Source: Onchocerca volvulus (Eukaryota; Nematoda; Chromadorea; Rhabditida; Onchocercidae). Taken from it: 64,000 nt of DNA. The stretch lies in assembly GCA_000499405.2 (NCBI GenBank), contig HG738138.1:5330888-5394887 (forward strand), written 5' to 3'. Both the position numbers and the translations under genes were made by a program. Below the pieces are notes generated by a model. That model was not told the origin of the DNA, searched no databases, and worked only from the letters and a program-made list of their open reading frames with translations. Shown here in pieces: positions 49,001 to 61,327 of the stretch (position 1 is the first letter of the stretch; every line of letters starts with the position of its first letter).

Positions 49001-49865
49001 AAAATAAGTCGAAGATGAAAATTTATGCGTTACGATCTAATGATCTATGTGATGATTGGTCCAACCACTATTCGAATAAAAATTGGGAAGCGCATTTCTC
49101 AGTTTTCATATCGAAACAGTGCATGTCAATTTTAACTCAAAAGATTTTTCCACCGCGTGAAATTAGTTTTTCCATAGAGAGTCATTTTGAAAATCATTTT
49201 CAGTTTCATTTAAGGTTAATGTTTTACTTTATCTAGGCACTTGGTGGATTTTTTTTTTCTTAGATGCATTTTTTGCTACTGAGGAATATATCATAAGGTC
49301 CTTTAGCTTTGGATAACACTCTTCTCATGATGTGGATATCATATACATATTTATCATCTTCATTCCATGTTTCAAGATTCTCCTTGGCTTTTTGACTGGA
49401 TTAATCAGAAAGGAATTTATATATGTTAAACTTTAAATATGTGCTTTATGCGGTGAGTAACTAAGGCAGAACGACGTAAAAAGCATACATTTGCATTAGT
49501 GAAGAATAAAATTTAAAAATGGCTACCACATTAACGGCTAAAGAAGTTGAAAGTAAGAATCGAAAAAGATATATATGCAGCATTATAAATTTTGCGGAAA
49601 TCAAGCACACATCAGTTCAATAATGAGAAATTGTCTAACAACTATTCAGAACCCGTTATGACAGTCGCGTAACCGTTACTGACATGTTTAAGTTATTTGA
49701 AAACATCTCCATTTATTGAATGTAAAACAACAATGTCTCTGAACAAGTGTTTTAAAAAAAAAATCTAGAAAATCATTCTTAAATTCATATACATTCAAAA
49801 TCTAGTATAAAGATGTGAACCTATTTGATGAATGATATCCATGAGATGATATGAATTGAAAGATG
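46078..49865. other. Long convergent intergenic region with (AT) microsatellite
   Basis: The 3' ends of the FERM/PDZ gene and the ACK-like gene face each other across 3.8 kb. An AATAAA at about 47403 could serve polyadenylation. An (AT)12 run lies at 47097-47120. Around 47874-48239 both strands are open for about 100 codons, but neither product is recognisable. I see no supported gene. Confidence 0.55.
47097..47120. repeat. (AT)12 microsatellite
   Basis: Twelve uninterrupted AT units, directly after a T-rich run, in intergenic DNA. Confidence 0.95.
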
Positions 49866-52800
49866 TCAATGAGCTGCTGTAGATGACTTTATAGGTATAT
49901 CGTTTTTACCGAACTGAAAAACTCATGAAATAAGTTGAAATCCAGATTTTTATTTAAAAAAATTGCAGAAGCGAAAGTTGTTATATCAAATTATATGATA
50001 TATTTACCGGTAGTGTGTCTAAATCAGAATGCACGTTCAAAAATAGCTGAAGGAAACAATTTTAGAAAATGAACATTTACCTGTAACAAACCAAAGGCCG
50101 TTCCATCAGCTCCAATATGACAGGTATGATGAACATCACCTTGAGGCTCACTTATCAATAACTTCTTTCGGCTAATTTTGTCTCGTACCTTTTGTTTTTC
50201 ATGGGAAAAGGTTTTTGAATGTGAAAAGGAAACTGATGACAAGTACTTATCGCACTTATTATTTGGCAATTCGATGTCGAGTTTTGCGACAGTTTCTTCG
50301 GGTCTAAATAAACCTGTTCGACCATTTCGCATGCATCCACGCCAGAAGTAACCATCTGGATAAGTCGGAGGACTGAAATTCCAATCTAAATCACCAAAAT
50401 TTTATCTAGAATGAAACAGGAATTAAAATCATAACTGGAGTGAGAATACGCTCTAGATCCCTTAGATATCTGTTGAAAAATGCTATCGCACAATAAATAT
50501 AAAAAGAAATCACTGTTCAAATAAAATTGCAAGCTAAACTCTAACCATTTATCAAGTACTATTATGGTTTCATTTTTTGCATACTGGAGATGGTCAATGA
50601 TTCCATCACAGCAAGACGTTACAGTGACCAAACACTGTGGCATGATTTCTGGAAGCTGCCGAACAATGTCCGTAAAAGAGGGACGCTCTTCCGGCTTGTG
50701 AGCCCAGCACTGCATCATGAGATCGTAGAATTCAATCGGACATGCATCTGGGCATTCTAATCTTTGTAGATTTGGATAGTCTATTGCTGCCAATATCTAA
50801 AAAAGCAACGCTGAAAAAAAAAAATCATAAAAGAGAAACCAAAAAATTATAAACAAGAATCAACTTACTGTAAACGAAATATTCCAATAAACTGCATATT
50901 ATGGTAGGAGAATTTAATGCTAATGAAAGATAGAAGAAAAGTAACCTGCGCACCGGTAAAACCAGCCCATGGCATTTGACCGAAAGAAAATATTTCAAAT
51001 AATGTCACCCCATATGACCAAACATCGCTGGCAGATGTAAATTTCAGGAAATTAATAGCTTCAGGAGCACACCAAGCGATTGGTAATTTTACTGTTTCTG
51101 AAAACTCGCTTCGATAATAATCTTCGCCCATGCCCAACGAACGGCTTAACCCAAAATCCGAAATTTTCACCTGTAATTAGTTATGGAATTTGACATTTTC
51201 TCAAAAAATGTGCCAATATGTTTTACAACTGTCTCTCTTACTCGTCCTAGATCATCTTATGTTTCACTTTCTGGAAGACAGAGATAATAACAGAGGTACC
51301 TTTCACAGTCTATATACGTTCCAATGAAAAAAAAAAAAAAAAAAAAAAGTTTATTTACCCTTTCAGCAGAAAAAACAAGAACATTGCGTGCCGCAAGATC
51401 GCGATGAATAAGTCTCTGATCTGAGAGATATTTCATACCCTGGGCAATCTGCATCGAAAATTTACAAAATGTATCTACAAAGAATGCAGCACGTAGAGAA
51501 GACTTTTGAAGACACTCCAGTAATGATCCACAAGGTGCCAATTCGGATACCTGGACAAATGCAACTGAAGTAATTGAAAAAGCTGCCACTATATTACACT
51601 TCGAAACTGAACAACAAAGGAATGAAAAAAATAGTAGAAAAAGTACTAACAGTCTCGCCTTTTCAATGATAAATATATTTATTGTGAGCAAACAGATGCA
51701 TTTCTCTACCAAAAACTCACTAGCATAACTGCTTTAGTATCCAGTACTACGCCGTAAAGTCTAACAACACATTCATGGCGCATTTTATGCAACACTGCGA
51801 CTTCTTGCAAAAAATTAAGAGGATTGGCAAATAGCTTCTCAGGCAAAATGCATTTTACAGCTACCTGCAACAGAGATTTGGGTTATTAAGCTTTATATGT
51901 TAGAGTAGATTTTATCATTGTTAGAAACATTTCAACTTCAAGACCGAAAAAAAGTGAACCAACAGAGCTCCAGCAATGGGTTTCCTTCAATGGTTCATGA
52001 ATAGTCGTGTTGCGAAATCTAAACCGAACATCACATGCTATACTGAATAATCGACTTAATGATACTGGTAACTTAAATTTTGATAGTACGCAGGAAATAC
52101 CTGTATCTGCTCATTGTTATTTGAATTATTCCACGCGGCTTGATAAACGGATCCGAACTCGCCTTTTCCCAACTGCTTGGATATGGTTATATTTTCCAAA
52201 AGTATCACATGTTGCTCTTGATAACTCGATGAATGCTGTGCTTTTTTCATCAGATTTCCTGTGAAAAATATTCAATACAGACATCTCGTGTTTAATTGAG
52301 ATGCATTAAAAAAACAAAAATAATTTGAAATTCCAAGCTTATGATTGCAGCAAGAGTATAATTCTGAGTAGTAATACTATTGAGGCAGTATGGTAATTGC
52401 TCAACTAATAGGAAATGATCAGTAATAAATGAGCAGAAAGTGAATGAGACAACATGTGAATAAAATTGATGCCTTTGCCAAGGATTTTTCGTCGTAGCTT
52501 CCCCATAATCGAAGACTTGGAAAATCTCCGATGGTAAGCCATTTTCAAACGTTTCTGCTCTGGTCTGCTCATACCAATTTTGTTCAGGTCATTCTCGTCC
52601 ACAAAGTTCATATCGGCTGCATTACGCAACCTCAGGACTGTTCGCATAGAATGCTCATAACTGAAATAACTTCACCGAGATTATCTCAACCACATTTAAG
52701 CAAATTCTTTATAAAAGAAGGCCTTCGTTCCACATTTCGACCAATTTTATCCTTCCCAACAATGCACTAGATTTAGGATTTCCCATTAATTGTTTCGATT

Positions 52801-53182
52801 TAATTTCATTTTTATTCATCTCCTAGCATATAAACAATTTTTTTTGAAATCATACACAGCTTTTAGTAATCCTTAAATATCATTCATCTAATCCTTTAGA
52901 AAGTTTACGATTGATCAATATAGCAATGAATTTAATTTGATTCAACTTAATTTCTTGACTTAATTTTGTTCAGTGTCAGTTAGTTTAACCTGGTCTATTT
53001 TAATTGGTATAAAAGAAAACAGGAACGATTTTTACCGACAAATTTTTTCACATGATGTCGTCATTCATGAAATTTGTCACTTGCAACTAATAAAATTAAA
53101 AACAAATGAAAGGAAAAATGTACCATAGCAAATCAGCCTCACACAATAATTCCGAAATGGTACATTGTTCCGCCTCCATCAT
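49866..53182 (-). CDS. ACK/TNK2-family non-receptor tyrosine kinase (SAM-like, kinase, SH3, CRIB)
   Basis: Nine exons: 53182-53124, 52660-52473, 52258-52101, 51864-51721, 51550-51359, 51170-50946, 50796-50546, 50372-50081 and probably 49913-49866; about 518 aa. The N-terminal SAM-like region has NKIGMSRPEQKRL (human ACK1: EKIGMGRPGQRRL). Kinase motifs: GKGEFGSV (113-120), AVK with Lys139, alpha-C Glu156, HRDLAARN (Asp234 catalytic), DFG (Asp252), WCAPEAI and QCWAHKPEERPSF. SH3 follows at about 390-440 (YPDGYFWRGCMRNGRTGLF), then a CRIB motif ISEPQGDVHHTCHIG at 479-493, with Val in place of the usual Phe. The kinase-SH3-CRIB order is unique to ACK kinases (Cdc42 effectors); nematode members are ARK-1 and SID-3. 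The protein ends shortly after CRIB, so the long Pro-rich/UBA tail of mammalian ACK1 is absent. Intron 2 appears to use a GC donor. The start is inferred from an acceptor-like CCAG 14 bases before the ATG; the last exon is tentative. Confidence 0.93.
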
Positions 53183-54600
53183 CCTCAGCACTTTTGCTGG
53201 ATTGTCAAATGTAAAGCAATTCCTGAGTAATCCAGGATTTCCACTAGATAACTGATAGTATATCTTTTCTAGAGATACTATCAATTAACAAACAGAAGGA
53301 AGTTTTTTGGTAGTAAGGTATCACATTCAAACCATAAAACGAAACGCACCTTTCTCTTAAATTTGCATAACGTCAAGTTGATAAGTAACGTATTGAAAAA
53401 GGAATTTAAGTTTCGTGTGACAGCGAGACTTTAAGGATTATAGACTATAAAGGTGATCTTGATGCTTCTTTGTTCGCACAAAAAACAGTTAAACTAAGTG
53501 AGAAAGCAATGAAAATAAAAAGAAGGTCAAAAAAAGTTTTAGCAAGACAAGAAGCAGAATTAGCCATTTCAGATGCATAGTAAGGCTCAGGACAAAAGTT
53601 CCAGCGGTGAAATATTCAATGAAATCATAAACACTGTTAAGCTGCGTTACTTACATACAGTATGCGAGAAAGCTGCTTGCCCTAATTTTGATGAATGCTG
53701 GAATGAGCATTAGAAGTTTCCTGGTGCTTGCAATAACTACTGTATCTATAATAACACTTGACACTGAGGAAAATAAACATGCTCTAATTCTTCCTTGAAC
53801 AGTATTTTAGGCTTTACTGGTTTAGCTGTACTTCAGGGCGTTAAGTTTTTAGCTACTTATTTTTAGATTTTGAGACTGCTGTTAAAAAGCGAAGTACTGT
53901 TGATGTTTCTCGTAAATAATTCTCTAGGCTCTAGATAAATAGTAGGAATGTAGTATTCATTAGGACTGAAGGTCTTGAAAGCAACAGCTGAGGTCAAAGA
54001 AGCAAAAAATGAATAATAAATCAAATAAAATTGCTAAATTGATCAGTTGAATAAGTTCCGTTAACTCGATTCGTCTCCATCTCAGCAGTTTCACGCCCTA
54101 TTGAATTCTCTTTTTCCAAAGTTCTTTATAACTTTCCCTCACAGTACTTGTTTGCTATCGGTCTCGTGGTCGAATTTAGACTTAGATGAGGTTTGCCACT
54201 CTTTTTAAGCCAGGATTATGCGTCATCAATGGAATGAGTAAGTAGATGCCTAACTTTAGGCTTCACAAAATCTTCAGATCTACTGACCTCAGTTTCCAAA
54301 TCGCTGAATTTTCCATAGGAAAATATCTTCCCTTCCGTAAATTCTAAAACTTTAAAATCTCGAATCCCGATAGCTCGAAATGAACGATTAGGAATGAAAC
54401 AACCAATAACAAAAGAGGTGTGCAACGCATTTCATACGGGACATTCAAACGGGTTAATGTTTATGGCTACAAGGACGAGGATTTGATCTTTCAGGCGATC
54501 ATTCCGGTTGGATTTCGGTAGATTATTTCCGAGTTGTACTTTTTGGATTTACTGCCAGGTTACATCTATGTTTTCAGGCGTTGGAAATGTTTTTAAAAAG
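53183..54600. other. Divergent intergenic region between ACK-like gene and tafazzin
   Basis: This 1.4-kb AT-rich stretch should hold both promoters. An acceptor-like ATGTTTTCAG ends at 54577, 23 bases before the tafazzin ATG. An alternative in-frame ATG for tafazzin lies at 54568, overlapping that acceptor. No other gene is seen. Confidence 0.5.
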
Positions 54601-56647
54601 ATGGGCACATCATACGGATTTCAATTCCAGTGGCCTTTCCCGAAAAATCCCAATGCCTTGTATAGATTTGCTTCGAAGGCTACTCTCATCGCGGTCCTCT
54701 CAGCGTGCAAACTTATCTTCTCATTAAGTATGTTTCTACTTCTGTATAATAGCTTAATATCCTTATCAACATGGTATCTCGGTTATCCGATGTGCAGTTA
54801 GCAATATTGTCAATTGTGATGTTTTGCTACCATTTGGAAGTTGTACTGCATTTCGTGTCTTAGAAACGGTTCTGATTATGGTTTCTCTTCGGATGGTCAT
54901 ATTTCTGTAGTCTTGTTCTATATTTATGTTAACTAATGCCAAATTCTTTTGAAAATGGAATTTCAGATCGCATATCAGTGATTAACAAAAATCGACTTTT
55001 ATCTGTTCTGGAAAATAAGTCGAGGCCGTTGATCACTGTATCAAATCATCGTAGTAACATGGATGATCCTTTAATTTGGTGTAAGCGTTTAATATGAAAG
55101 AAAAAAAAATTTAAAATACAGGTGTTGCAATTATCAGTTTCATTTTAGTGATTCAAATTTCATCTTATTTAATCTTTCTGTGGATTTAATCCCTAATGGT
55201 ATTTCACTTTCCTATTTCAGGTCTTTTTACTTGGCATGAATTCTTCTCTAATCTGTCAAGATTTCGGTACACTTTGGCAGCACATAATATATGCTTTACC
55301 AATGCTTGGCATACTTTGTTAGTACACTATTTTATAGTTTTTTTTTTTCCTTAATAGGAATTATATTTTATGTTATTAAAAACGTGGAAACTGTCCTAAA
55401 TATTATATCTTATTTTCCAATAGAATATGTTGTAATGTATGTTCAGAGTGATAGGAATCTTTCGTTTTGTACTTGAAATGTTAGGCATAAAGTTTAATCG
55501 CTTACCATTAATTTTTCTAGAGAAATTACTCTCCTAAACTTCATAAATTTTCAGAATTTCATATGAAAAGCTCATTAGTCGTTGCTTTCTCACCATTGAT
55601 TTTCTCCGAATATTAATTTATTTCAAAAAAAAAAAAAAAAACAAGTCTATAGTTCCAGTTTTTTGGTTCCTAACTTTTCTAAGTTTTCAGATTCTTTTCA
55701 TTGGGGAAATGTGTACCTATTGTGCGTGGTGAAGGTGTTTATCAAAAGGGAGTTGATTTTTGCATTGAAAAACTTGCAGAAAATCAATGGATTCATATTT
55801 TTCCTGAAGGTAAGGTAACTCCCACTCCGATACGAATCAAATGGGGTGTAGCGCGAATGGTAGGTTACAAGTTTGTCATTGTTATTTTTCTTCTTAATTT
55901 GATTATTATTTCGCTTACAAATGATCTCTCAGATTTTGTTTTCATACAGCATGGGCTTGATTAGCAGATTGTTTGTTTCTCATACCATTTGTATCTTGTC
56001 GTTCTCCAAAATTTTTTTTTTTTTTTTATCATATTTATTTTCTATAAAATATTTCGGTTATTTCGATCTATGTTATATTTGCTTACGTTGCAATAATTTA
56101 TTCATAGAAATTCAGTGGATCATTGCAATATGTCATTCTCTCATTTATCTCTATAAATTCATACAGCAGCATATCACTTTTATAGTTATAACTTGCAGAT
56201 TATGGAAAGTCCAAACCCTCCAATAGTTCTACCTATATGGATACATCGAATGGCAGAGGTCTGGCCACAGTCGAAGCCATATTATCCTAGAATAGGAAAG
56301 GTAATAAATATAATCTAACGCACGTGTACTATCTTTCGTGAAAAAAATCATATTTTACCGAATTTTGAATTTTTTTCATTCTTGCCATATCCTCTGGTAC
56401 CACTTTTTTTAAGTGCCTATCTACTGAATAACATTCAAGTGCTTAAAAATCTTCAGCAACCATTTCCATCTGACACATTCGCATATTGCAGCATGTTACG
56501 ATAATGATAGGCTCTGAAGTGGATATGAAAGAACATATGTGGAGGTTTCGCACTGGCTCCGAATCAGAAAGACGAAAAGCACTTGCTGATTTCGTGCAGG
56601 ACAAATTGTTTGACCTTGGTGCTCAAATTGACCAAACAAAATTTTAG
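54601..56647 (+). CDS. TAZ: Tafazzin, cardiolipin-remodelling acyltransferase
   Basis: Six exons: 54601-54727, 54967-55080, 55221-55317, 55691-55859, 56199-56300, 56492-56647, giving 254 aa (human tafazzin 262-292). The N terminus has FQWPFPKNP (human VKWPFP) followed by a hydrophobic stretch (about 22-42) that in the family anchors the protein to intermembrane-space leaflets. The acyltransferase motif HX4D is NHRSNMDD (His70, Asp75). Further family signatures are [40 protein letters not shown] and PIWIHRM. Tafazzin transfers acyl chains between phospholipids and monolysocardiolipin in mitochondria. All junctions are GT-AG. The ATG at 54601 is chosen because a trans-splice-type acceptor lies just upstream; an ATG at 54568 would add eleven residues. 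Intron 4 contains a 43-bp exact copy of a PEX2 exon segment. Confidence 0.94.
55969..56011. repeat. 43-bp exact match to PEX2 coding exon, in tafazzin intron 4
   Basis: These 43 bases are identical, in the same orientation, to 61510-61552 inside PEX2 exon 3. They are followed directly by a 16-base T run. The source is the coding exon, so this intronic copy is the derived one. Confidence 0.95.
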
Positions 56648-58749
56648 CTGTGAATGAAACTTATCATAAGTGTGAATTAATGACTACTTCAAGTTCAGCT
56701 CAATTTTTACTTTGTTCAGCCTTTCTTCACATATTCACATATATTTTGATGTTTAAGAATTAATATATTATACTTTCAAAAATTTCAAGCATATTGTGAT
56801 ATCAAGAAATTGGCTGTGTCCCTTCAAAATTTAGTGTCTTCATGCATACTGATTTTTATGGTTTTTTTGTTTTTTTTTCTTTTTTTTTTCTTTTTTTTTT
56901 TCGGCAGAAAAGTGACTATCATGATTAATGCAGGGGAAGTCATGTAATCGAACTTTCATTGGTCTAATTAGACTTTGATTAAAATGATACAGAAATGTAT
57001 TTTATACAATCTTGTTTAATAACTTAGGAAAAATTGCTTTTCAAGGTTATAGGGAAGAGTTTCTTATCAAAATAGAGCCGTTTATTTCGTAACTGCGTTA
57101 AAAGTGTTTTTTTGATATGAAGGTATGTTCATTGTTTGTAAAAAAATAAATTTCTTCCATGACTTTTTGCATGAAAAAGAAACTTTCCTGTTAGAATCTG
57201 AGAGGGATAGTGATCAAACATATGAATTTCATCGGCATCTTCTATTATCTTACAATGAAAAAAAAAGCATAGTTTAAAATGAAGACCTCACTTTACATTG
57301 CATAAGTTGTGACAAACGTTCCATATCGCTGGCAAGTCTTATATGATCAGGATTGGAAAATTTCTAATTGTAGGCGTAACTTCATTCTTCATTAAGTTGG
57401 TTATTTTTGAGTATGACTGGGTTCTATGGAGCAATATCGAATAAAGCATAAGGTCGATTCTGTTCGCAGTAATATTAAAATTCTAATAATGTAATACATA
57501 AACATTGCATAATCATCCAGAAAATCCAGTACTATTTATAAGCACTGAATATCGCAGAATAATTGATGAAACATGTCAGTGGGAAGGAATTGTTTGTTTT
57601 GTGAGATCTCAATATCACTTTTATACCATGTAATAAATTTTCCAGAAACTTCCTCATATCAAAAAAAAAAAAAAAAAAATTGTAATTTTTAGTGCACGTA
57701 GGTTTCCTTGGGATAATTCTGATTTTCTTTTCAAATGAGATAGGATAGAGAAAGAGGAGCAAATATGTGATGTAAATCTTGGTGACAAGTGCAAAAAAAA
57801 AAAAAAAAACATTTTAAATGTTCATAATTTTAGAAGAAAATTCCATAAAATGAAGTAAGATAATCATTCAGTATTGAAATGCTGTAAGAGATGCTATTAA
57901 CGAAATCTTTCATGATTTCTGTATATTCTCTATCAACAAGATACGTATCGGTGAATGACGAAAAATGACTGATCAAATACACATTAAAATTTCTTCATTT
58001 CAAGGTAATTATTATAATGATGTGAGAAAGATGGGTAAAAACACATTGTTTTTCTTTTTAAACGCAAAAAATTGCCATTTTCGGCTAAAAAAATATAATA
58101 TTTGTGCTTTCTTTTGTACATAATACTAGTCAATGCACTCCACTGAACTTTTAATATATGCTGCTTCTTTTTTTTAAGGTTTTTTTTTAAAGAAGCTTTT
58201 TCTTTCATTTTTTCAAGTAGTTTATTTCTTTATTGCAAGATTTGAATATTTCATCTTTTCAAATAATGGAAATTTTGTTGCATTATTTACAACAAATTTG
58301 TTGCAAAACAATGATTGGAATTAGCATATGCAAATTCCTGTTTTAAAAATTTTACAAATTCGAAAATACACTTTCAAGAAAATTCGGAGGAATTTTGGAG
58401 GGAATGTGTATAGAATAGAAATGACTGTTGAGAGATGATAAAATAGAAGGAAAGTGAAGTGGAAGGTGCTGAAGTGCGAGGATTGCAGAAGGGCATGTCG
58501 CTCTAATGAATGCTTATATCATCAAGTAGCAGTTGTTTGTTAGAAGTTGGGAAGTTTTTAACGATAACAGAAAGCAAGGAATGCAGTTCAATTGATCCAT
58601 CCATCCAGTTAACATTCAGACGAGGGAAATAAGCAGGAAAGCAAACTTCAAACATTTTGAACTTATCCTGTGCTTGTGTTTGTGCGTGGCTGTTGTTCTG
58701 GTTTTCGAACCGATTTCGAATTCAAAAACCACATTAAAGAAATTGGACG
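56648..58749. other. Intergenic region between tafazzin and micropeptide gene
   Basis: AT-rich, with several A or T homopolymers (56870-56902, 57660-57679, 57793-57810). An AATAAA-like signal lies near 57146. The last 300 bases are richer in G and are probably the promoter and 5' UTR of the micropeptide gene. No coding exon is recognised. Confidence 0.5.
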
Positions 58750-58920
58750 ATGGCACCTCCGTCATCTCGTAAGCAGAGCATTGTTGAGGCTGCCGAAAAA
58801 ACGTTTGATAAGAACACCCTTATTCTAATTGTTAATTTGCTTATTCTCGTTGTACTCACCAGCCTACTTTACATGGTGGCAACCTCCGCAATGGCTTCAT
58901 CCAGAAGGGATGAGAATTAA
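58750..58920 (+). CDS. Intronless 56-aa single-pass membrane micropeptide
   Basis: An ATG at 58750 (context GGACGATGG) opens 56 codons ending in TAA at 58918-58920. The product has a polar, Ser-rich N terminus with RKQS (residues 7-10, a basophilic PKA-type site), a charged amphipathic stretch (EAAEKTFDKN), one uninterrupted hydrophobic helix at about 23-45, and a short basic tail (SSRRDEN). The helix ends LTSLLYMVATS, which resembles the end of the vertebrate SERCA regulator myoregulin (LISIIYVVITS). The layout of phosphorylatable basic cytosolic segment plus one helix recalls phospholamban. Codons are well formed and the frame is too compositionally organised to be chance, but homology is my inference. 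It stands alone between tafazzin and PEX2. Confidence 0.6.
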   Translation: MAPPSSRKQSIVEAAEKTFDKNTLILIVNLLILVVLTSLLYMVATSAMASSRRDEN

Positions 58921-61327
58921 CATTGGTTAGTAATTAAGCTTTTATCTTAGTTACTTTTAATTCTTTTTTATCATCTCTGTTTACTTCAAATTTCCTAATT
59001 ATTAAAAAAATGATCGTTCAAGTTGAGTAGAATTTAAAGTTTTCTGAATCATTGAAATATGAAATAATTTAGGAAAAGTGATATCGTTTTCTTTTCATAA
59101 TTGTTTGATGATTTTTTTTTTTTTAAATTTATTAAATTTAATTTTTCAACAGTATCATTCAGAAAGCTCATTTTTCGATAGTAATGAATACTGAAAATTT
59201 CCATATCTGAACTGCAAAAGGATACTTATGATATTAATCATCTCTTCCATTTTTCTTTCAAGAAAATCAAACATCGTCAGCAATCTTAAGGCAATATTGA
59301 AACATGGTGAGACATATTTGAGATATTTGATCATGTTACAAAGATAATGTCATTAATTAAGGCTGTCGATCGTTCGAACCACCATTATCTTAGCTAACAA
59401 ATGATTAAACGAAACGCTTTACGCCCAAAGGTACGCGATTTTTTCAAAAATTGGAATTATAGAAATAATTTTTAAAAATGGACCAATTAGAAATTATTTG
59501 AATATATTGAATTATTTACTTTGTTATTGTTTCAACAATATCTCTGAGAATGTCCTTTCAATTTTTAAGAAAAACTTCACAGTTTCAAGTGCTATGAAGA
59601 CCGGATGCCGTCGTACAAACATTAAAAAAAAATACCTTTCCATCATATTAGAAAGTGCATACGTAATACGAGCCATTTCAAAATCTTTGAAAGTACTAAC
59701 ATTGGGATTCTTGAACTTACCAATGTGGCACCAGCCAAAGAGGGATCGGTATTACATTTAGAAACCATATTGGATTAAGTCTCAGATCTAAAAATAAACA
59801 ATATCGAATCTCGATAGCAAAGTCAAATATAAGCAAGTGTTCATATATGCTTTATATCCTATCGATCTGATATGTTTTTTGTTTCGAAAACAGAGAGTTC
59901 AATAGAATTTCAAATATGTGATCAGCAAATCATCCAAAATAATTCTGAGAAGGAAGAATTTCAACGATGATTAACTTGTCAGTTGCATCACTTCCCTTAA
60001 CTAATTAATATTCGGTAGTATCTTCTTGATTTGCCTAACGCTTCTTCAAATATATCCTTAAAATATCATTTATACATTACGATATGATGGTAAATGCTTT
60101 GAGGAAGTTATATATGGCCATATCCAAGTTGTAAGTGCGACACCGTAACCACTCTAACGATCATCTCGATTTTTATATAAGGTGAAGCTGACTTTAATAG
60201 ATGATTTTGTTAAATTAATTGGTCTTCATAAAATAGTACCAGGAATTCATCAATTACCGTTAGATATTCCACTTTATATTAAAAAAATATTCTGTTCCTC
60301 AATGCAATGAGCTCAGCAACATTTCAATCAAAAAAGTTGTTCCGAAATTTCAAATTTACATCGTCAGTGTAAAAAGAAATGCCGCCGTTTATCCATCAAT
60401 ATCTGTCAGTAGCATGAAAAAAAAAAGAAAAAATCAGTCGTTAAGGCCTTCTAAATCATTCCGCCCATTACTTTATTGAATGTTTTTACTTCATTTTCAA
60501 TTTTGCTTTTGTGATGAAAATAATAAACTTCATAGGAAATTCTTTAATCAGTAATGAACTGATTATGGCTGACCTATTTCCTCCTACAGCTCCAAAATTT
60601 TAACGATTTTGACTAGGCAGTACTATGCATTCAGATTATTATGAAACGATTCACAATTTTATATTTCCGAATTACACAGGTCGTAAATGAGAAAGGGAAA
60701 AAAATGGGAAACTGGTGTTACAGAATGAGGTGGAAAACGACTAGATTTGCCATAAAGAAAGCTTGATTTGTGTACAGGAAGAAGCAAGAGAAAGGGAGGA
60801 TGTTGAGAAAGTAATAAAAGAAAAAAAAGATATTTTTCTCAATTTTCGGGTATAATTTTACTTTATAAATCGTTGACCTGAGCATTCCTGACACGCATTT
60901 CGATCACTAATCGCCAAACTGCTATGACATTCTTCGCAATCAAACTGTCTCAATCTCATTTTAGAATTAGCTTGAGTTCGTATCTACTTCTTCTTCTCCC
61001 AATGCTTCCATAACCTAGATTACCTATAAGATTCTCTCCCATATATCTTTCTACACTAATCAGTTATTACGATTGTTAACTCAAATTGATAAACTTCATT
61101 CATTTATATACAGGACTGAATAATTGTACATTACAATCACATAGAAATGCTGTACTTTATGCATTATGAAATTCTAAAGCTATCGTGATGATGATCAAAT
61201 ATTATGATAAACAGATAAATAAATCGATATTAGACATAAAAAAAGCACAATACCTTTCCAGTAAGCTACGTCACAAAAATAGGAAAATAAATATTGTTTC
61301 AGGATATGTTGTATTAACGTTCACATT
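58921..61327. other. Intergenic region between micropeptide gene and PEX2
   Basis: The 3' ends of the micropeptide gene and PEX2 face this 2.4-kb AT-rich stretch. A frame at 59498-59761 is open for 87 codons but has no recognisable domain and no splice or leader context. Nothing else is seen. Confidence 0.5.

Noticed and set aside
59498..59761. 87-codon plus-strand frame between the micropeptide gene and PEX2
   Set aside because: No domain, no acceptor-like site close to the start and low-complexity composition.
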